Position numbers and translations under genes: made by a program. Source: Ischnura elegans (Eukaryota; Arthropoda; Insecta; Odonata; Coenagrionidae). Taken from it: 64,000 nucleotides of DNA. The stretch covers positions 81,939,992 through 82,003,991 of the forward strand of contig NC_060253.1 of the NCBI RefSeq assembly GCF_921293095.1, written 5' to 3'. Shown here one piece after another: positions 32,477 through 43,120 of the stretch (positions within the stretch are counted from its first letter, which is position 1; every line of letters starts with the position of its first letter). The notes under the pieces were generated by a model that ran no database searches, was not told the origin of the DNA, and saw only the letters and a list, made by a program, of their open reading frames with translations.

Positions 32477-33110
32477 CAGTGGCGTAACTACGAATATGCT
32501 TTGGGGGGAATGAGGGCGGTTAGTAGGGGCTACCCCGCCCCCCAGGAAACGGGGAGTTCAGGAAAATTAAAAAAATAACCTATTTAAATAAAAGATCGTA
32601 GCACTTTTCCACAAGATTTTTTAATGCGTACAACGCGGTCCGGCTCACCGAGCTATAATCTGGTACAAGACACTGCAAAACATTTGAAAATCTCCTTTAC
32701 ACCCTTGAGAAAGGGGGGTTGGGGAGGATTTGACATCTTTGAAGAAGGGGGTGGGAACGGGCGTACAGAGTAGAGACAGTGGGAAAAGATACAACTAAGG
32801 TATGTGGGGAATCCACGTTGATGGCTCAGTGAGCCGAAACGCGGTGTACGCATTAAAAAATCTTGTGGAAAAGTGCTACGATCTATTATTTAAATATGTC
32901 TAACTTCCACCAATTCAAGCCTGAATCTGTTGACCTTAAAAAATAACATGCCTAATAATGCATTTTACATCAGTTTGCCACTTAAAATTTAACTTTAAGC
33001 AGATGAAGTTATCATAAATCAAATCCAGACAAGATTTTTAAACATTTTTTTGATTTCTCTGAGGATTTGGGGGGTATACATCCCCTCTTCCCCCCATTGT
33101 TACGCCACTG
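32477..33110. mobile_element. hAT-type MITE (family H3), carrying a nested insertion
   Basis: Ends CAGTGGCGTAACTACG and GTTACGCCACTG, perfect 8-bp duplication CTTACGAT (32469-32476, 33111-33118). Without the insertion at 32580-32935 it is about 266 bp, matching the diverged copy at 55543-55805, which supplies the empty site. Confidence 0.9.
32580..32935 (+). mobile_element. Snap-back retroelement S2 inside the hAT MITE
   Basis: 356 bp between TTAAAAAAATAAC (32567-32579) and TTAAAAAATAAC (32936-32947), a 12-13-bp target duplication. It opens with an inverted arm (about 32581-32655) complementary to 32824-32901 (GTGGAAAAGTGCTACGATCT part perfect). The plus-sense motif GATGGCTCAGTGAGCCGAAAC lies at 32819-32840 and the 3' tail is TAACTTCCACCAATTCAAGCC onward. 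Same architecture and tail as 35834-36070. Confidence 0.75.
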
Positions 33111-33118
33111 CTTACGAT

Positions 33119-34031
33119 AATTCATGTTTCCACTTGTGGTAGCGCTGAATCACACTGTACCTGACTATGCACAAGTCCATGCCTATACAGCACAGGGAGA
33201 AATTTAATCGTGTATACTGAGTAGAAATTGGGTTAAGGAATAAGTCGAGAATTCGCCCATTTTTACACGTGTACTTGCTGTGTAAATTTGGTCCAACTCC
33301 CTTGACCCTTATATTTTTTATCATCACCACTTTTTTTGTCACATCATAACCACTCGTGTTTTGTACTGTACGTATTTCCTGATGAATTATTTTATACTGA
33401 GGAACCTTTTCCTGAGACAATAAATGACATTTTTTGAACGAATATGTTGCCTATGTTTTATTACCTGTTTAATATAAGTGAAGTGCCACCGTTTGCGTGG
33501 TCACTGCCATTTTCCGGTCATCAACTATACTATTTCAAGAAGCCCTAACCCTGGTGGAGAAAGGAATAACTGCAACTGTCCCGTTATTGGGTTCCTTGAG
33601 CATACACGTGTATTATCCGGTTTTTAGCGGACATAAGACCATTTATATACCAGATTTATTCCGTTTTTACTCGGGTAATAACGGTTTTTCACGATATAAA
33701 ACACGTGTAATACACGGCCTATATGCCAGTTTGCGACCGTTTGTGCTGTATGGGTGGTAACTCGCTAATAATCGAGGACTTGCGCAAGACCAAGTTTGTG
33801 GACCAATAACTGTGGAACCATATGGTACCTCAGGGAATTGACCGGCAACTATGGTCATTTGCGACATGAGCGAAGGGCAGGGAAGGAAGGTTGGAAAGAT
33901 ACCCAGCGTCTGCTTTAGCCTTCTCTCAACGAAAGGTGGCGAAGGGGATCAATGCTAAACGTCCTATCTGACGGACGGAAATTTGAGCTTGAGGTGCCTT
34001 CCACACAGATATGAAGCAGGAATTAGGTAAT
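33119..34031. other. Unassigned
   Basis: No gene recognised; small frames on both strands without domains. 33865-34030 may be the body of the SINE that follows. Confidence 0.3.
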
Positions 34032-34120
34032 ACCTTAATATTGCCTGCCACCACTGGGATTTGAACCCTGGCTCACGGAGTGCGAGTTCAACACTCTATA
34101 GCCTCCAAACTATCCCGAAA
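34032..34120 (-). mobile_element. tRNA-like SINE head
   Basis: Minus strand reads ATAGTTTGGAGGCTATAG (box A region) then GGGTTCAAATCCCAGTGG (box B), at tRNA spacing. The unpaired arms argue against a functional tRNA. Confidence 0.5.
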
Positions 34121-34157
34121 CCAAGTACTGTATTATTCTGGCTGTAAGGAACTTTGC

Positions 34158-34312
34158 GACAATATTGACGAAAACAATAATGACAGAAGACAATAATTGC
34201 AAAAGTAAAAATAACAAAAGACAAGAATAATAAAAGACAAAAATAACAAAACACAAAAAATAAACAAAATGCAAAAATAACAAAATGCATTAATAACAAA
34301 AGACAAAAGCCG
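34158..34312. repeat. Minisatellite, unit about 17-18 bp
   Basis: Imperfect tandem AAAATAACAAAAGACAA units. Translated on the minus strand it yields the F/C/L-rich frame at 34096-34491, which is therefore not a gene. Confidence 0.75.
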
Positions 34313-34319
34313 CGAAAAC

Positions 34320-34585
34320 ACGCCCATTGCCGCGTGTGTGCGCTCAGAATACAGCCCAATTTCCTTCGGCGGCGCCCTCTATCGGCGTGGGTGCGGCTTT
34401 CCCACTCCGCACCCGACGAGAGCGGATCGATGCGGTCACGTGACCCCGGGCGCTGGCAGGCATCCACGCCCGCACCCGGCGACACACGCACCGCGCGAGA
34501 TGCTCAACTGTTTGCCGCGCCTCTTCGGTCGCCAGGGCGATTCAAAAGGTGGAACCGAATGGAATGGAAGCATATGCAGGGTGCT
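34320..34585. other. CpG-rich island-like block
   Basis: About 260 bp clearly richer in C, G and CpG than its AT-rich neighbours, with open frames in two plus frames and one minus frame at once, as expected from GC-rich DNA. It contains the palindrome GGTCACGTGACC (E-box CACGTG) near 34434-34446. No recognised peptide. Could be a promoter-associated CpG patch or a GC-rich repeat. Confidence 0.3.
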
Positions 34586-34587
34586 TG

Positions 34588-35191
34588 AGAAGGAATCTGC
34601 AATACTTCAGGAAGTGATAGGGGAAATAATTTCAAGCATTTTTGCTCCGTAAACATGGGGTCGCAATTCTTTAGTTACTGAGCTGTAGCAACGCAAACAT
34701 TTTATTGGATGCACTTTGCAGTCACCACGAAAACAGTTTTTTTGAGGTATCGAACCTTTTCGACATTTTGCTTAAGACTCTGGATTTTTAAGGATATTAA
34801 ATAATTAAAGTTGGACGAAAATTTGCGATGATAACTGTTTGAAAAATCAATTAACCTTTGAGGTTAATTAATCGAGAGTTTGGGTGAGTATCAAAAATAC
34901 GATAGTGAAAACTCCCTCATTTTGAGATTAATATTTTCATACGATTATAATCGAACATTTTCGTCCAACCTTGATTATTTGATGCTCTTAAAAATCCTGA
35001 GTATTAAATAAAATTTCGAAAAGGCTGGGTGCGCATGATAAAAAGTTTCCACGATAACTTCGAAGTGGATCCCAAACAATGTTTTGTTTTCCATAGCTCG
35101 GTAACTAAGATTCTACGACCCCATTTTTATGGACAAAAAATGCTTAAAATACATTCCCCTACCACCTCCTGAAGTATTGCAGATTCCTTCT
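34588..35191. mobile_element. Long-inverted-repeat (fold-back) element FB3
   Basis: Arms 34588-34850 and 34926-35191 are imperfect inverted copies: AGAAGGAATCTGCAATACTT against AAGTATTGCAGATTCCTTCT at the outer ends, GTTGGACGAAAAT inside. A loop of about 75 bp. No coding capacity and no certain flanking duplication. Confidence 0.8.
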
Positions 35192-35344
35192 AAAAAAACC
35201 TGTATTTCTGTCACCAGAGCACCTTTTTCAGACTTGGAAAATAAAAAAGGACGAGAACCGCTATTTTATGCATAATTTCATCTAGAAAATCCACTTTCGT
35301 GGATTTAATCATAAATCCATGGAAAATCACACGCAGAAAAGCCC

Positions 35345-35440
35345 TGGGAGGGAATAAACCAGCCTAGGCGCGATAAAAATACGCGACCCCTTGGTTTGCA
35401 GTCGAGAACTTTACCCTGCCGCCACCGAGGCCGGAATGAA
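35345..35440 (-). mobile_element. SINE family A, copy 2
   Basis: GACCCCTTGGTTTGCAGTCG, then ACTTTACCCTGCCGCC and ACCGAGGCCGG, matching 47403-47482. Confidence 0.6.
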
Positions 35441-35684
35441 TGGGCTCCTCGGGTGAAAATATAAACAGTGCGATGCCAGTGATCCCCATGAATAATAGGA
35501 CCAGGTTCCTCAATGGCAGATTGAATTGAGGGCCATATATGTATGCGTATATGATCGAAGAAAGACCAAATCTGTGAACATAACAAAATACAAGGGAAAG
35601 CTGCGCGATTCGTCAAAAACTGCCACTCGGCGTACAGAGAGCGTTAAACAGATATTGAAAGAATTAGACTGGTAGCCGCTAGAG

Positions 35685-36260
35685 CAGGGGTTTCCAAACT
35701 TTTTTGTGCCACGCCCCCCCCCCGCTACACATATCAGCTTTCCATTTTGCAATACCCTACATACCAACTCCTACTTGCACAAGTACTTGTACTCGTACAA
35801 GTATGTGCCTACTTGATACGGTGAGTAGGTAGATCACAAATGAAAAAACGACTTCGTTTTCTTCCACTAATTTATTTTCACGGTACGACATGTTTCGACC
35901 TTGAGCGGTCATTTACGAGTACCTTACGAGTTACCGTACTCGTAAATGACCGCTCAAGGTCGAAACATGTCGTACCGTGAAAATAAATTAGTGGAAGAAA
36001 ACGAAGTCGTTTTTTCATTTGTGAACTTTAACTTCCACAAAGTTGAGCCTGACACCATTGAACGTATTGAGAGTAGGTAGATTTTTTTGTTCACTGTTGA
36101 ATGCGGCAACGCAGAATGGAAAGATTAAAATTATGAAAACTTAGAAAGAATTTATTTCAAAGATGTGAGGAAATTATTTTTGTAATTTTTTTATTTATTT
36201 CATTTGGGTGTCACGCCCCCCCTGGACTTTCTCCACGCCCCCCCAGTTTGGGAAACCCTG
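35685..36260. mobile_element. hAT-type MITE (family H4) in LINE family 3
   Basis: Ends CAGGGGTTTCCAAACTTTT and CAGTTTGGGAAACCCTG, perfect 8-bp duplication CGCTAGAG (35677-35684, 36261-36268). It hosts the palindromic insertion 35834-36070. Net length about 328 bp. Confidence 0.9.
35834..36070 (+). mobile_element. Snap-back retroelement S1 with perfect 89-bp arms
   Basis: Flanked by the 11-bp duplication GAGTAGGTAGA (35823-35833 and 36071-36081). Left arm 35834-35922 and right arm 35936-36024 are exact reverse complements over all 89 bases, with a 13-base loop. The right arm holds GACC-GCTCAA-GGTC followed by GAAACATG. The tail 36025-36070 starts ACTTTAACTTCCACAAAG and matches that of S2. Confidence 0.85.
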
Positions 36261-36470
36261 CGCTAGAGACTCGGAGGCTGCGCGCTAGGCTTAGATTACT
36301 CGAGAAATTGAGAATAGATATCTTTAGTAGCGACACGGAGAACATCCTATTAGAACCCCTCTATATTTATAGGTCCGTCAGCAACGATAAATTAAGAGAG
36401 ATATTTTTCCGAATGGCTAGGTATGGGTATTCATTTTCACCTATACAATAAAGGACTTTTATGAATGCTA

Positions 36471-36837
36471 TGCGTAACCAGATTCATTAGAGACAATATT
36501 TTTATTGATGTATTAGCTTTAAGAAAAATATCAAAGAACAGAAATCTCCTTTGGAAGAAGAATTTTTTTAACAATATTCGCACATTGATTGCGTAAATTC
36601 CACACCGGAGCGGTAGTGGCTAGTTCGTGGTCATTTCCTTGAATTATCGTAATTTATTATACCAGGTTGGGGAGACTTCTTAAAGAATGCCACTGGCTAA
36701 TCCGAGGATATTTATAACATTTAGGACGAAATATAGCCAATAAATGTTAACATTGAGGGAAGCTCAGTTGACTGGGCTCAAAAGATGAAATTAGTATATC
36801 CCTTCATTCACTCTCCTTGCAGTCTTCATTATCATCA
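36471..36837. other. Unassigned AT-rich DNA
   Basis: Nothing recognised. Confidence 0.35.
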
Positions 36838-37410
36838 ATTTAGCAATCCTCAGATTGGTTTGACGCCGCTATCCACTTAAATAAAAGACCTCGGGAGTGA
36901 ATATCCTTGGAGAAAAAGTTAGTATGTTACGACTTTCCGAATGACATAGCTGTCAAAGCAGTGACAGAGAAAATTTTGAAAAAGCTTCTGGTTTATATGG
37001 GTAGGGTCTGGGTAAATATCAGCTTAGAATAAGCACAAAGAAAACCAAGATATTAGTATGCAACAGAAGAGAGGAACTCAAGACTAACATTGAAATAGGG
37101 AAGCAAAACTGGTAGAGGTGGATGAATTCTGTTATTTGAGAACCAGGATAACTGGCAATGGGAGAAGCAGGAAAAAATTATCAGCAAAATAGCCCAGGCA
37201 AAAAGAGCATTCCAACGAAAGAAAGGTCTTTATATAGCGGGAAATGTAAACATAAAAGCAAGGAAACAATTTATCAGAACTTACATTTGGAGTATGCTTC
37301 TCAACGGAAGTGAGGCATGGACAATGACAGCAGCGGAGTAATCGAGGTTGGAGGCCTTCAAAGTTTGGTGCTTCATAAGAATGATGAGGAAGCATCTGAA
37401 TCAAGGGAGA
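36838..37410 (+). mobile_element. LINE family 2 fragments, rearranged
   Basis: 36883-37400 reads in plus sense GVNILGEKVSMLR, KYQLRISTKKTKILVCNRR, EVDEFCYLRT, IISKIAQAKRAFQRKKG, QFIRTYIWSMLLNGSEAWTM, LEAFKVWCFIRMMRK, with stops. 36838-36880 (ATCCTCAGATTGGTTTGACG) is the 3' end of the same family in minus orientation, so the copy carries an inversion at its left edge. Confidence 0.75.
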
Positions 37411-37949
37411 AGGAAGGAGTAGCCAAGCTTACGCGTTTTCGGCAGTGAGGATCAAAACAGGAGCAGCGTGGAGGTGAGGTGATGAATAAATTCCTAAATA
37501 GGACACACATCACCAAGCCAAAAGCCTTCTTGGGCCCTCAAACATGTAGTGGCTGGCCGATTTGATTCCTCCATTCCTAACGTCAATGAAAACTTCCATA
37601 AATTTGATCCTGAGACGATAGAGATAATCCTCCATCCCTTTCGGGAGGAATCGCTGACTGAAACAGTCGACCGAAACTCAAGCCAAGGATTCGCTGCACT
37701 CTCTAGCTTTACCCCGCATTGAAGTCGCAACTTCCACTTCTCGGAGGTACCACTAAAGATCAAGTGTCTTTCCTCGGTTTGCACCTCAGCTTGAAACCTC
37801 GTACACGGCCGAACAGCCGACGCGACGTTTCAGGTTGCGACTCATTTCAAGGCTTTGGAAACAAACGATCCTTTCGCTCAAACCCGAAATCGCAATGAGA
37901 TTGAGAGGTTCGATAGGGGAGGGGTATAGGTTAAGTCATTATCATCATA
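37411..37949. other. Unassigned
   Basis: AACTTCCATAAATTTGATCC at about 37592 resembles the tail of S1/S2. No gene. Confidence 0.35.
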
Positions 37950-38039
37950 AAATCTGAATCATACAATCATTTTTTCCATTCCTTTCGAGCGAAATCTCCT
38001 GCGATCGCTGTAATCACGAATACTGCAAAAAAGGATCCT

Positions 38040-38130
38040 CCGAAGATCCCCCGAGGATGAACAGTAAGTCGCTGCTCGAAACGTCGGGAGACATGGAGAA
38101 CAATAACCGGTGGAAAGCCCGAGAAACTTG
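38040..38130 (+). repeat. Penelope-like terminal motif
   Basis: CCGAAGATCCCCCGAGGATGA, CTGCTCGAAACGTCGGGAG, then ACAATAACCGGTGG. The CGAAACGTCGG box after a stem is the class also seen at 8190, 48540 and 61330. Confidence 0.45.
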
Positions 38131-38140
38131 TCTGCACAAG

Positions 38141-38236
38141 GATCCTCAAAATGTGTTGTCATCCGACGCGCATTTTAATGGGTTTACTAAAGTCGCCACC
38201 CGCGTCGCTGACGAACAAAGTGATCCAAGTTTCTAA
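38141..38236. repeat. Host repeat R1, left part of the interrupted copy
   Basis: AAGGATCCTCAA through GTCGCTGACGAACAAAGTG to GTTTCTAA, collinear with 49690-49805. It continues at 42820-42908 after the Harbinger-like element and at 44764-44880 after the ISL2EU-like element. Confidence 0.75.
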
Positions 38237-39638
38237 GGGCCGGTTTTATAATGTCTGGTTAAACTGGAGTTTAAGCTAAGCGTCGGTTAAGTCCCAGAAT
38301 TCTGTTTTATAATCGATGGTTAAGCCAAATCTGAGCGTTAAAGTGGTAGTCAAGCTAAACCATGGATTTCCCTCGGGTAAAAAGTTAACGTGAAGTTTAA
38401 ATTGTTGAAAATGGCGGATGTTTTGAAATGCTGAAGAACCCTACGATAATATACGGAAGAAATAATCGACCAAGCGCAGCATCCTCCGTTTTTATCCGTA
38501 TCTACGATATCAGCAATCAATTTCCAATATTTTTAGCACCACAATAGCAATGTAATAAGTGAAATATTTCCATAAGACCGGTGATATATCCGGAACGGAC
38601 CACTATTCTACGGTATTCGCTACGAAATCCTTACAAACATCTCAAGTTTGATAATAATCACCATCCAATAAATAATATTGTCTATTCTATGGACTGCAGT
38701 CGGAGATCGTGTGCTAAACCCCTGAAAATGTTGAAGTTATGCAATATTTGTGCCGGCGTAGGAGTTTGTTATGATTTGTGCCAGCCAAGTGAGTTGATGA
38801 AAAATACTAGAATTACATATCGGAGGGAAGGAAGGAGGTGTAACAGGAGTGTAGGTATAGAAATCTGTTATTACCTGGTTTTGCTGACTTCATCAACGAT
38901 TTCAAAATGTGTCGGTGTTTACAAAGACAGTTTGAATTAGAAGAACAGCCAAGTTTCGTATTTGGCAATCGAAAGCGAGAAAAAGATCGTATCTACTGAT
39001 TGCATTCTGATTTACTAGCATGTGATGTCACTATAGAATTCATAATTACTTCTGAGGATATATGTTATGTGGTGAAAGTATTTTCGTATTTCCTTTTCCA
39101 AAGGATGTTTGTCAAAGTACTACTATAAAAATTGTAGGTAAGTCCATTAACAATATTTGGTGTACGGCTTGGTATTTCTTGGAGATAAATATATAGGAAT
39201 AAGTGAGGCAAGTGAAATATTGCGTGAAAAAGAAAGTATTTAGCACGTTTCGTACGTTATGTATACAAGATACTGTTTGAGTTTTCTTTGGAAGCTGAGA
39301 AAGGCAAATTGATACAACCAATACAGCTCGTGTGGGTAAAAAAGTAAGAATGACTGATTTGCTCATAAGATGGTATGATATATCAATGAATTTGTGAGGC
39401 AAATTAGCCTTTGGAGTGTGGAAGTTTACTAATTATTGTACGTTTTGTGACTAAAGTAATGACCTCTTATCCTTTTGATAGAAAAAGATTTGGAAAGGCA
39501 CCTTAAGCAAGAAAAGTCTTCTCTTCTCTGAGCGTTCTAATGTGTAGCCTTCGACGGAAAAAATTGCGACTTTATTGCCTAAGTGCTGTTCGTAGCCAAA
39601 CACAGGTTATGTACTATTAAAACCTCCTAGCAAATTAT

Positions 39639-39726
39639 CTACCATCGAAAGTAGCTGCAGAGCTATAGAATCAGTGGTGCATCTGCCATCAAAAGTAGCT
39701 TCAGAGCCATAGAATCAGTGGTGCCC
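39639..39726. repeat. Tandem duplication, 2 x 44 bp
   Basis: 39639-39682 and 39683-39726 differ at a few positions (CTACCATCGAAAGTAGCTGC against CTGCCATCAAAAGTAGCTTC). Inside the Harbinger-type element. Confidence 0.8.
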
Positions 39727-39970
39727 ATCTAGATATCTCATGTTAAAATATAAGAGTGCCAATTTGGTTACCAATACTTATCTTATTTCAGGCTTGAATG
39801 TTTTAATATGGTGAAAATAAACAATTCGATACTTATCCTGAAAAAGTTTAATTTTATTCCATACATTTGAGCCTTAATTCAAGAGAATTTGGACCCTTGT
39901 ACCTGAAGACTCATGGAAAATATGGAATATATGATATCAAAGCCAGATCAATCAAATAAATATTATTTTA

Positions 39971-40044
39971 AGGTTCTTAAGCATTGTCTGCTAAGGGAAT
40001 ACATATATTTATTGAGGTTCTCAAGCATTGTCTGCTAAGGGAAT
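39971..40044. repeat. Direct repeat with 44-bp period
   Basis: A 30-bp unit, AGGTTCT.AAGCATTGTCTG and so on, occurs at 39971-40000 and 40015-40044. Confidence 0.75.
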
Positions 40045-40301
40045 GTGTGAAACAATCAGAGTCAGTTGTATTTCTTACAATATTGAGCCAGCTGGGCTAC
40101 TCTTGCTTGCTATTGGGGAAAGCTGTTGTCTGTGTACATATGTATTTGCTCATGAGGATGAATTTACAGGAAATGACTGCATTCACCACCATTCCATTCA
40201 TTATTTTCTATGCTTATCAGTGACCACTGAAATTTTTTCATCGATAAGCTCTTTCAAAGTACCTTGTATGATATTGAGCAAGATATGGTGGAAGTTCTTC
40301 T

Positions 40302-40391
40302 TATTAGTAAAATAAAACATTGCAGTATTTCCACTGATTTTTATTATAATAAAATCAGTGGAAGTATTGCAATGTCTAATTTTACTAATGA
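40302..40391. repeat. Hairpin with about 41-bp arms
   Basis: TATTAGTAAAAT..GACATTGC and TTCCACTGATTTT on the left pair with AAAATCAGTGGAAG, GCAATGTC and ATTTTACTAAT on the right. A small palindromic insertion or MITE within the larger element. Confidence 0.75.
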
Positions 40392-41620
40392 CTCTATCAA
40401 AGTCTTAAGTGGGATCCTTGGTATGGTTTCTTCCTAAAATATTAACCCTTACTACTACTTGTCGACGTTTAATTAACTAATATGTTTAATAAGTCTTCAA
40501 AGGATAAGTGAAGACATATTCCTATAACAGCCAATTTACATCACATATCTGGTACACTCGTTAGTTTCTTGGGATTTCAATCCCATACGTAGCTTTTATT
40601 AATTTTTTCATGCTCCATCCATTGAACTGTCACTAATGAGTACATACGTTCAAAAAATCGATTAGGTATAACATCATCAACACTTATAATCATGCATGAC
40701 TTGATATCTCATTCCATTCCTTACTGTTATAAGTGATTTACTCATTAAGGTTGACATATTTCTTAGTAACATACATGGTTATTCCATTTATTCCAGAACC
40801 ATTGTCTCCCTGCCCTTGCTTGTTACTCAAAATCCTTACCTTAATCCCTGTTGTCGGCATTTCAAGCTTGATGAACACTTCACATTCATCTCCTGCATTA
40901 ATTCCCTTGCCTCATTTATCTCGTCTAGCACTTCCTACTTCCTTTTCCTCTGTCAATCTTATCTATACATTCCTGTATCTATACATTCTTATCCTCCTTC
41001 TGGGTCAAAAATACCAGTTTCATAGCAAACCTTACTCCATATATCTTAACCAGACTTCTATTTGCACTTTGGTCCTGTGATTTTCCCATTAATTCTCCTC
41101 TTTTTATTTATTCCAAGGATTATCTCTGTCTCATCTGTCTCGCTGCGATCTGCATCACTAAAGATATATTTTAACATGCATAGCTGCAACGTATGTAATG
41201 AGAAACAGTCTATGTTCATGTCACATAGGCAAATTTTCTTAATAGATTTATGGAAGTGGAGTGGATGTAAGGGAAATTGCTTCTTTGATCACTTCATAAA
41301 TAGAACATGGTACGGTAAAATTCTGTGAGGAAGTCATACTATTGCATTTATGATAGTGGAAGCACATACATTAATTATAAGTGAGTGATGTCAGTGTGGT
41401 GCATTCAGAGATGACTTGGTACAGCAATCAAAAGGATTACCCCAGAAGTAGGTAGTAAAAAAAATTACTTACTGTGACTACATGTAACAACATAATTCTA
41501 TTGAAAACTCATATCCCAAAAGACAGTTGCAATGAAGGAGTCATCATGATGGAGTCCTTATGCTTTGCATTTGATACAAATAAATTCTTTAAATGCTGTA
41601 TAAATAACTGTATCTTTGTA

Positions 41621-41789
41621 CCGTGACGGATCCATGGAGGGGGGGGGGCTAAGGAGGGTATCCAATTTACTCCCCTTGGGTATCCACTTTACACTAGATA
41701 GAATGGTGGTTTATTTCCGACTCCCACTACAGCTGGAATTTTAACCTCACCTAGCCCACCCCCTTGTCCCTATCCTGGATCCACTACTG
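41621..41789. mobile_element. Small hAT-type MITE (family H5) nested in the Harbinger element
   Basis: 169 bp with ends CCGTGACGGATCCATGG and CTGGATCCACTACTG and a perfect 8-bp duplication TCTTTGTA (41613-41620, 41790-41797). A run of G next to the left end. Confidence 0.85.
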
Positions 41790-42819
41790 TCTTTGTATAA
41801 TTTAGTAATCTGCTAAATATTTAAAACATGTTCAATGAAAGCTTCATATTTTGTGGGCTGAGAATAAAAGAAAATATCTATCACATATAGTATAGTATTC
41901 ATAAACACCACTGAGAGTTGAAAATTAATGCTTTCATTCTGATTAGATATGTTTTTTGACAGATTTTTTATAAATTGAACCCAGAAACTTTAATATCTTT
42001 GCACCCCATCTCTTTCCCTTGAATCTTAAATACAACACAAGCCTTTGCTGTTGATTAGATATGAAGTTAGTTATGTTAGCACTTAAAACTTATTCTTACA
42101 CAAGGTTTGCAAAAATAGTATTAACATAAAGAATAGATCCCCCATCCCAAGCTATGAGCCAAAAAGAGTTGCAATATTTGTTACAGATGCATATTTTTAT
42201 AACAACATGCAGCCTACTTGTAAAGTATGAAAGGTTTGCTGCGTACTCAATAGAAAACCATTTCAATTGGTTTCACAATACAAATGAGAATCTTCGTTCT
42301 CGAATAATAAGCACAAACAAGGTTAATATACCACTATTTCTTGAAAAGGGACTCCACCTTGATTCAATCCATTAACAAATAGTAATTCATTATCTCCGTG
42401 TAATTTATGGCTTACACAATTAACACTTGTACATGCCAAATATTCACAGATCGAGGCGAGTATTTTTATTTTAACGACACACTGATGATTGACCATAAGA
42501 TCGTCAACGATTAAAACCGAAAATATTGGCGTCATCTTCGTTTTCAAAGCTAACCATCACTTCAAAACAAACGTAAACAATTCTTTCACCACTCTCCAAC
42601 TCGATTTTTTTCAATTTTGACTTTCGTCTGTTTCACTTTTCGCGATCAATTGTTGGTATGAGAATTACAGTAGCTGCGCTTTCCTCTCGTTAAAGTTCCC
42701 ATCAGCCAACCGGCGGTAGGATTTGCTTTATAAAACACAACCTCTCGTTAAACTCCACGTTACCGTAATCTCCACGTCAACTTAACGTGAGGTTTAACCA
42801 GACATTATAAAACCGGCCC

Positions 42820-42908
42820 TAAGGGCATTAAGGTAAAACTAGAGGTGTTAACCGAAATTCATATATATGATAATGTGATCTATCAAATTCATAGCTTTTA
42901 AATGCTAT
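42820..42908. repeat. Host repeat R1, middle part
   Basis: GTGTTAACCGAAATTCATAT through CAAATTCATAGCTTTTAAATG, collinear with 49825-49895. Confidence 0.75.
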
Positions 42909-43120
42909 TGGGATTTAAAATGGTCACTGGCGGCAGCACTGTGCTTGGTGTCATGGCGGAGAAAAGGGGATAGAGGATAGTAAACAAGGCAGTGGCGTTC
43001 TTTAAAAGTTTAACCGTGCGAACGATTTCGCATCGATACAGAAAAGCAAATAGTAATTCTGTTGCTGTATTATTTATTTCTATTTTGATACTTTGAATCG
43101 ACCATCACTTTCCATTCGTT

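Larger units (their letters stand above)
35530..36470 (+). mobile_element. LINE family 3, plus-strand copy split by a hAT MITE
   Basis: 35530-35684 reads TKYKGKLRDSSKTATRRT, ESVKQILKELDW, a stop and PLE; after the MITE, 36269-36451 continues TRRLRARLRLLEKLRIDIF, DTENILLEPLYIYRS, SNDKLREIFFRMARYGYSF, stop. Joining is exact at the 8-bp duplication. Same protein as the minus fragment at 15650-16160. Confidence 0.75.
38237..42819. mobile_element. PIF/Harbinger-type DNA transposon, 4.58 kb
   Basis: 28-bp perfect terminal inverted repeats beginning GGGCCGGTTTTATAATGTC, flanked by TAA on both sides (38234-38236, 42820-42822). Subterminal AACGTGRAGTTTAA-type words occur inside both ends (near 38390 and 42755-42795). 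No transposase domain could be read: the only ATG near the left end (MADVLKC, 38410) runs into stops and shifts (EEPYDNIRKK, IIDQAQHPPFL), which hints at an ancient coding gene. Internal 38581-38940 frame unrecognised. Probably a decayed or non-autonomous member. Confidence 0.75.

Noticed and set aside
34096..34491. 131-codon minus frame rich in F, C, L that looks like membrane protein
   Set aside because: The hydrophobic part is the translation of the 17-18-bp minisatellite at 34158-34312.
34334..34652. Overlapping plus frames of 84 and 104 codons
   Set aside because: GC-rich DNA lacks stops in several frames at once; no domain, and the frames run into fold-back FB3.
38581..38940. 119-codon frame in the Harbinger-like element as its transposase
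   Set aside because: No DDE, helix-turn-helix or Myb-like blocks can be read; kept only as an unassigned part of the element.
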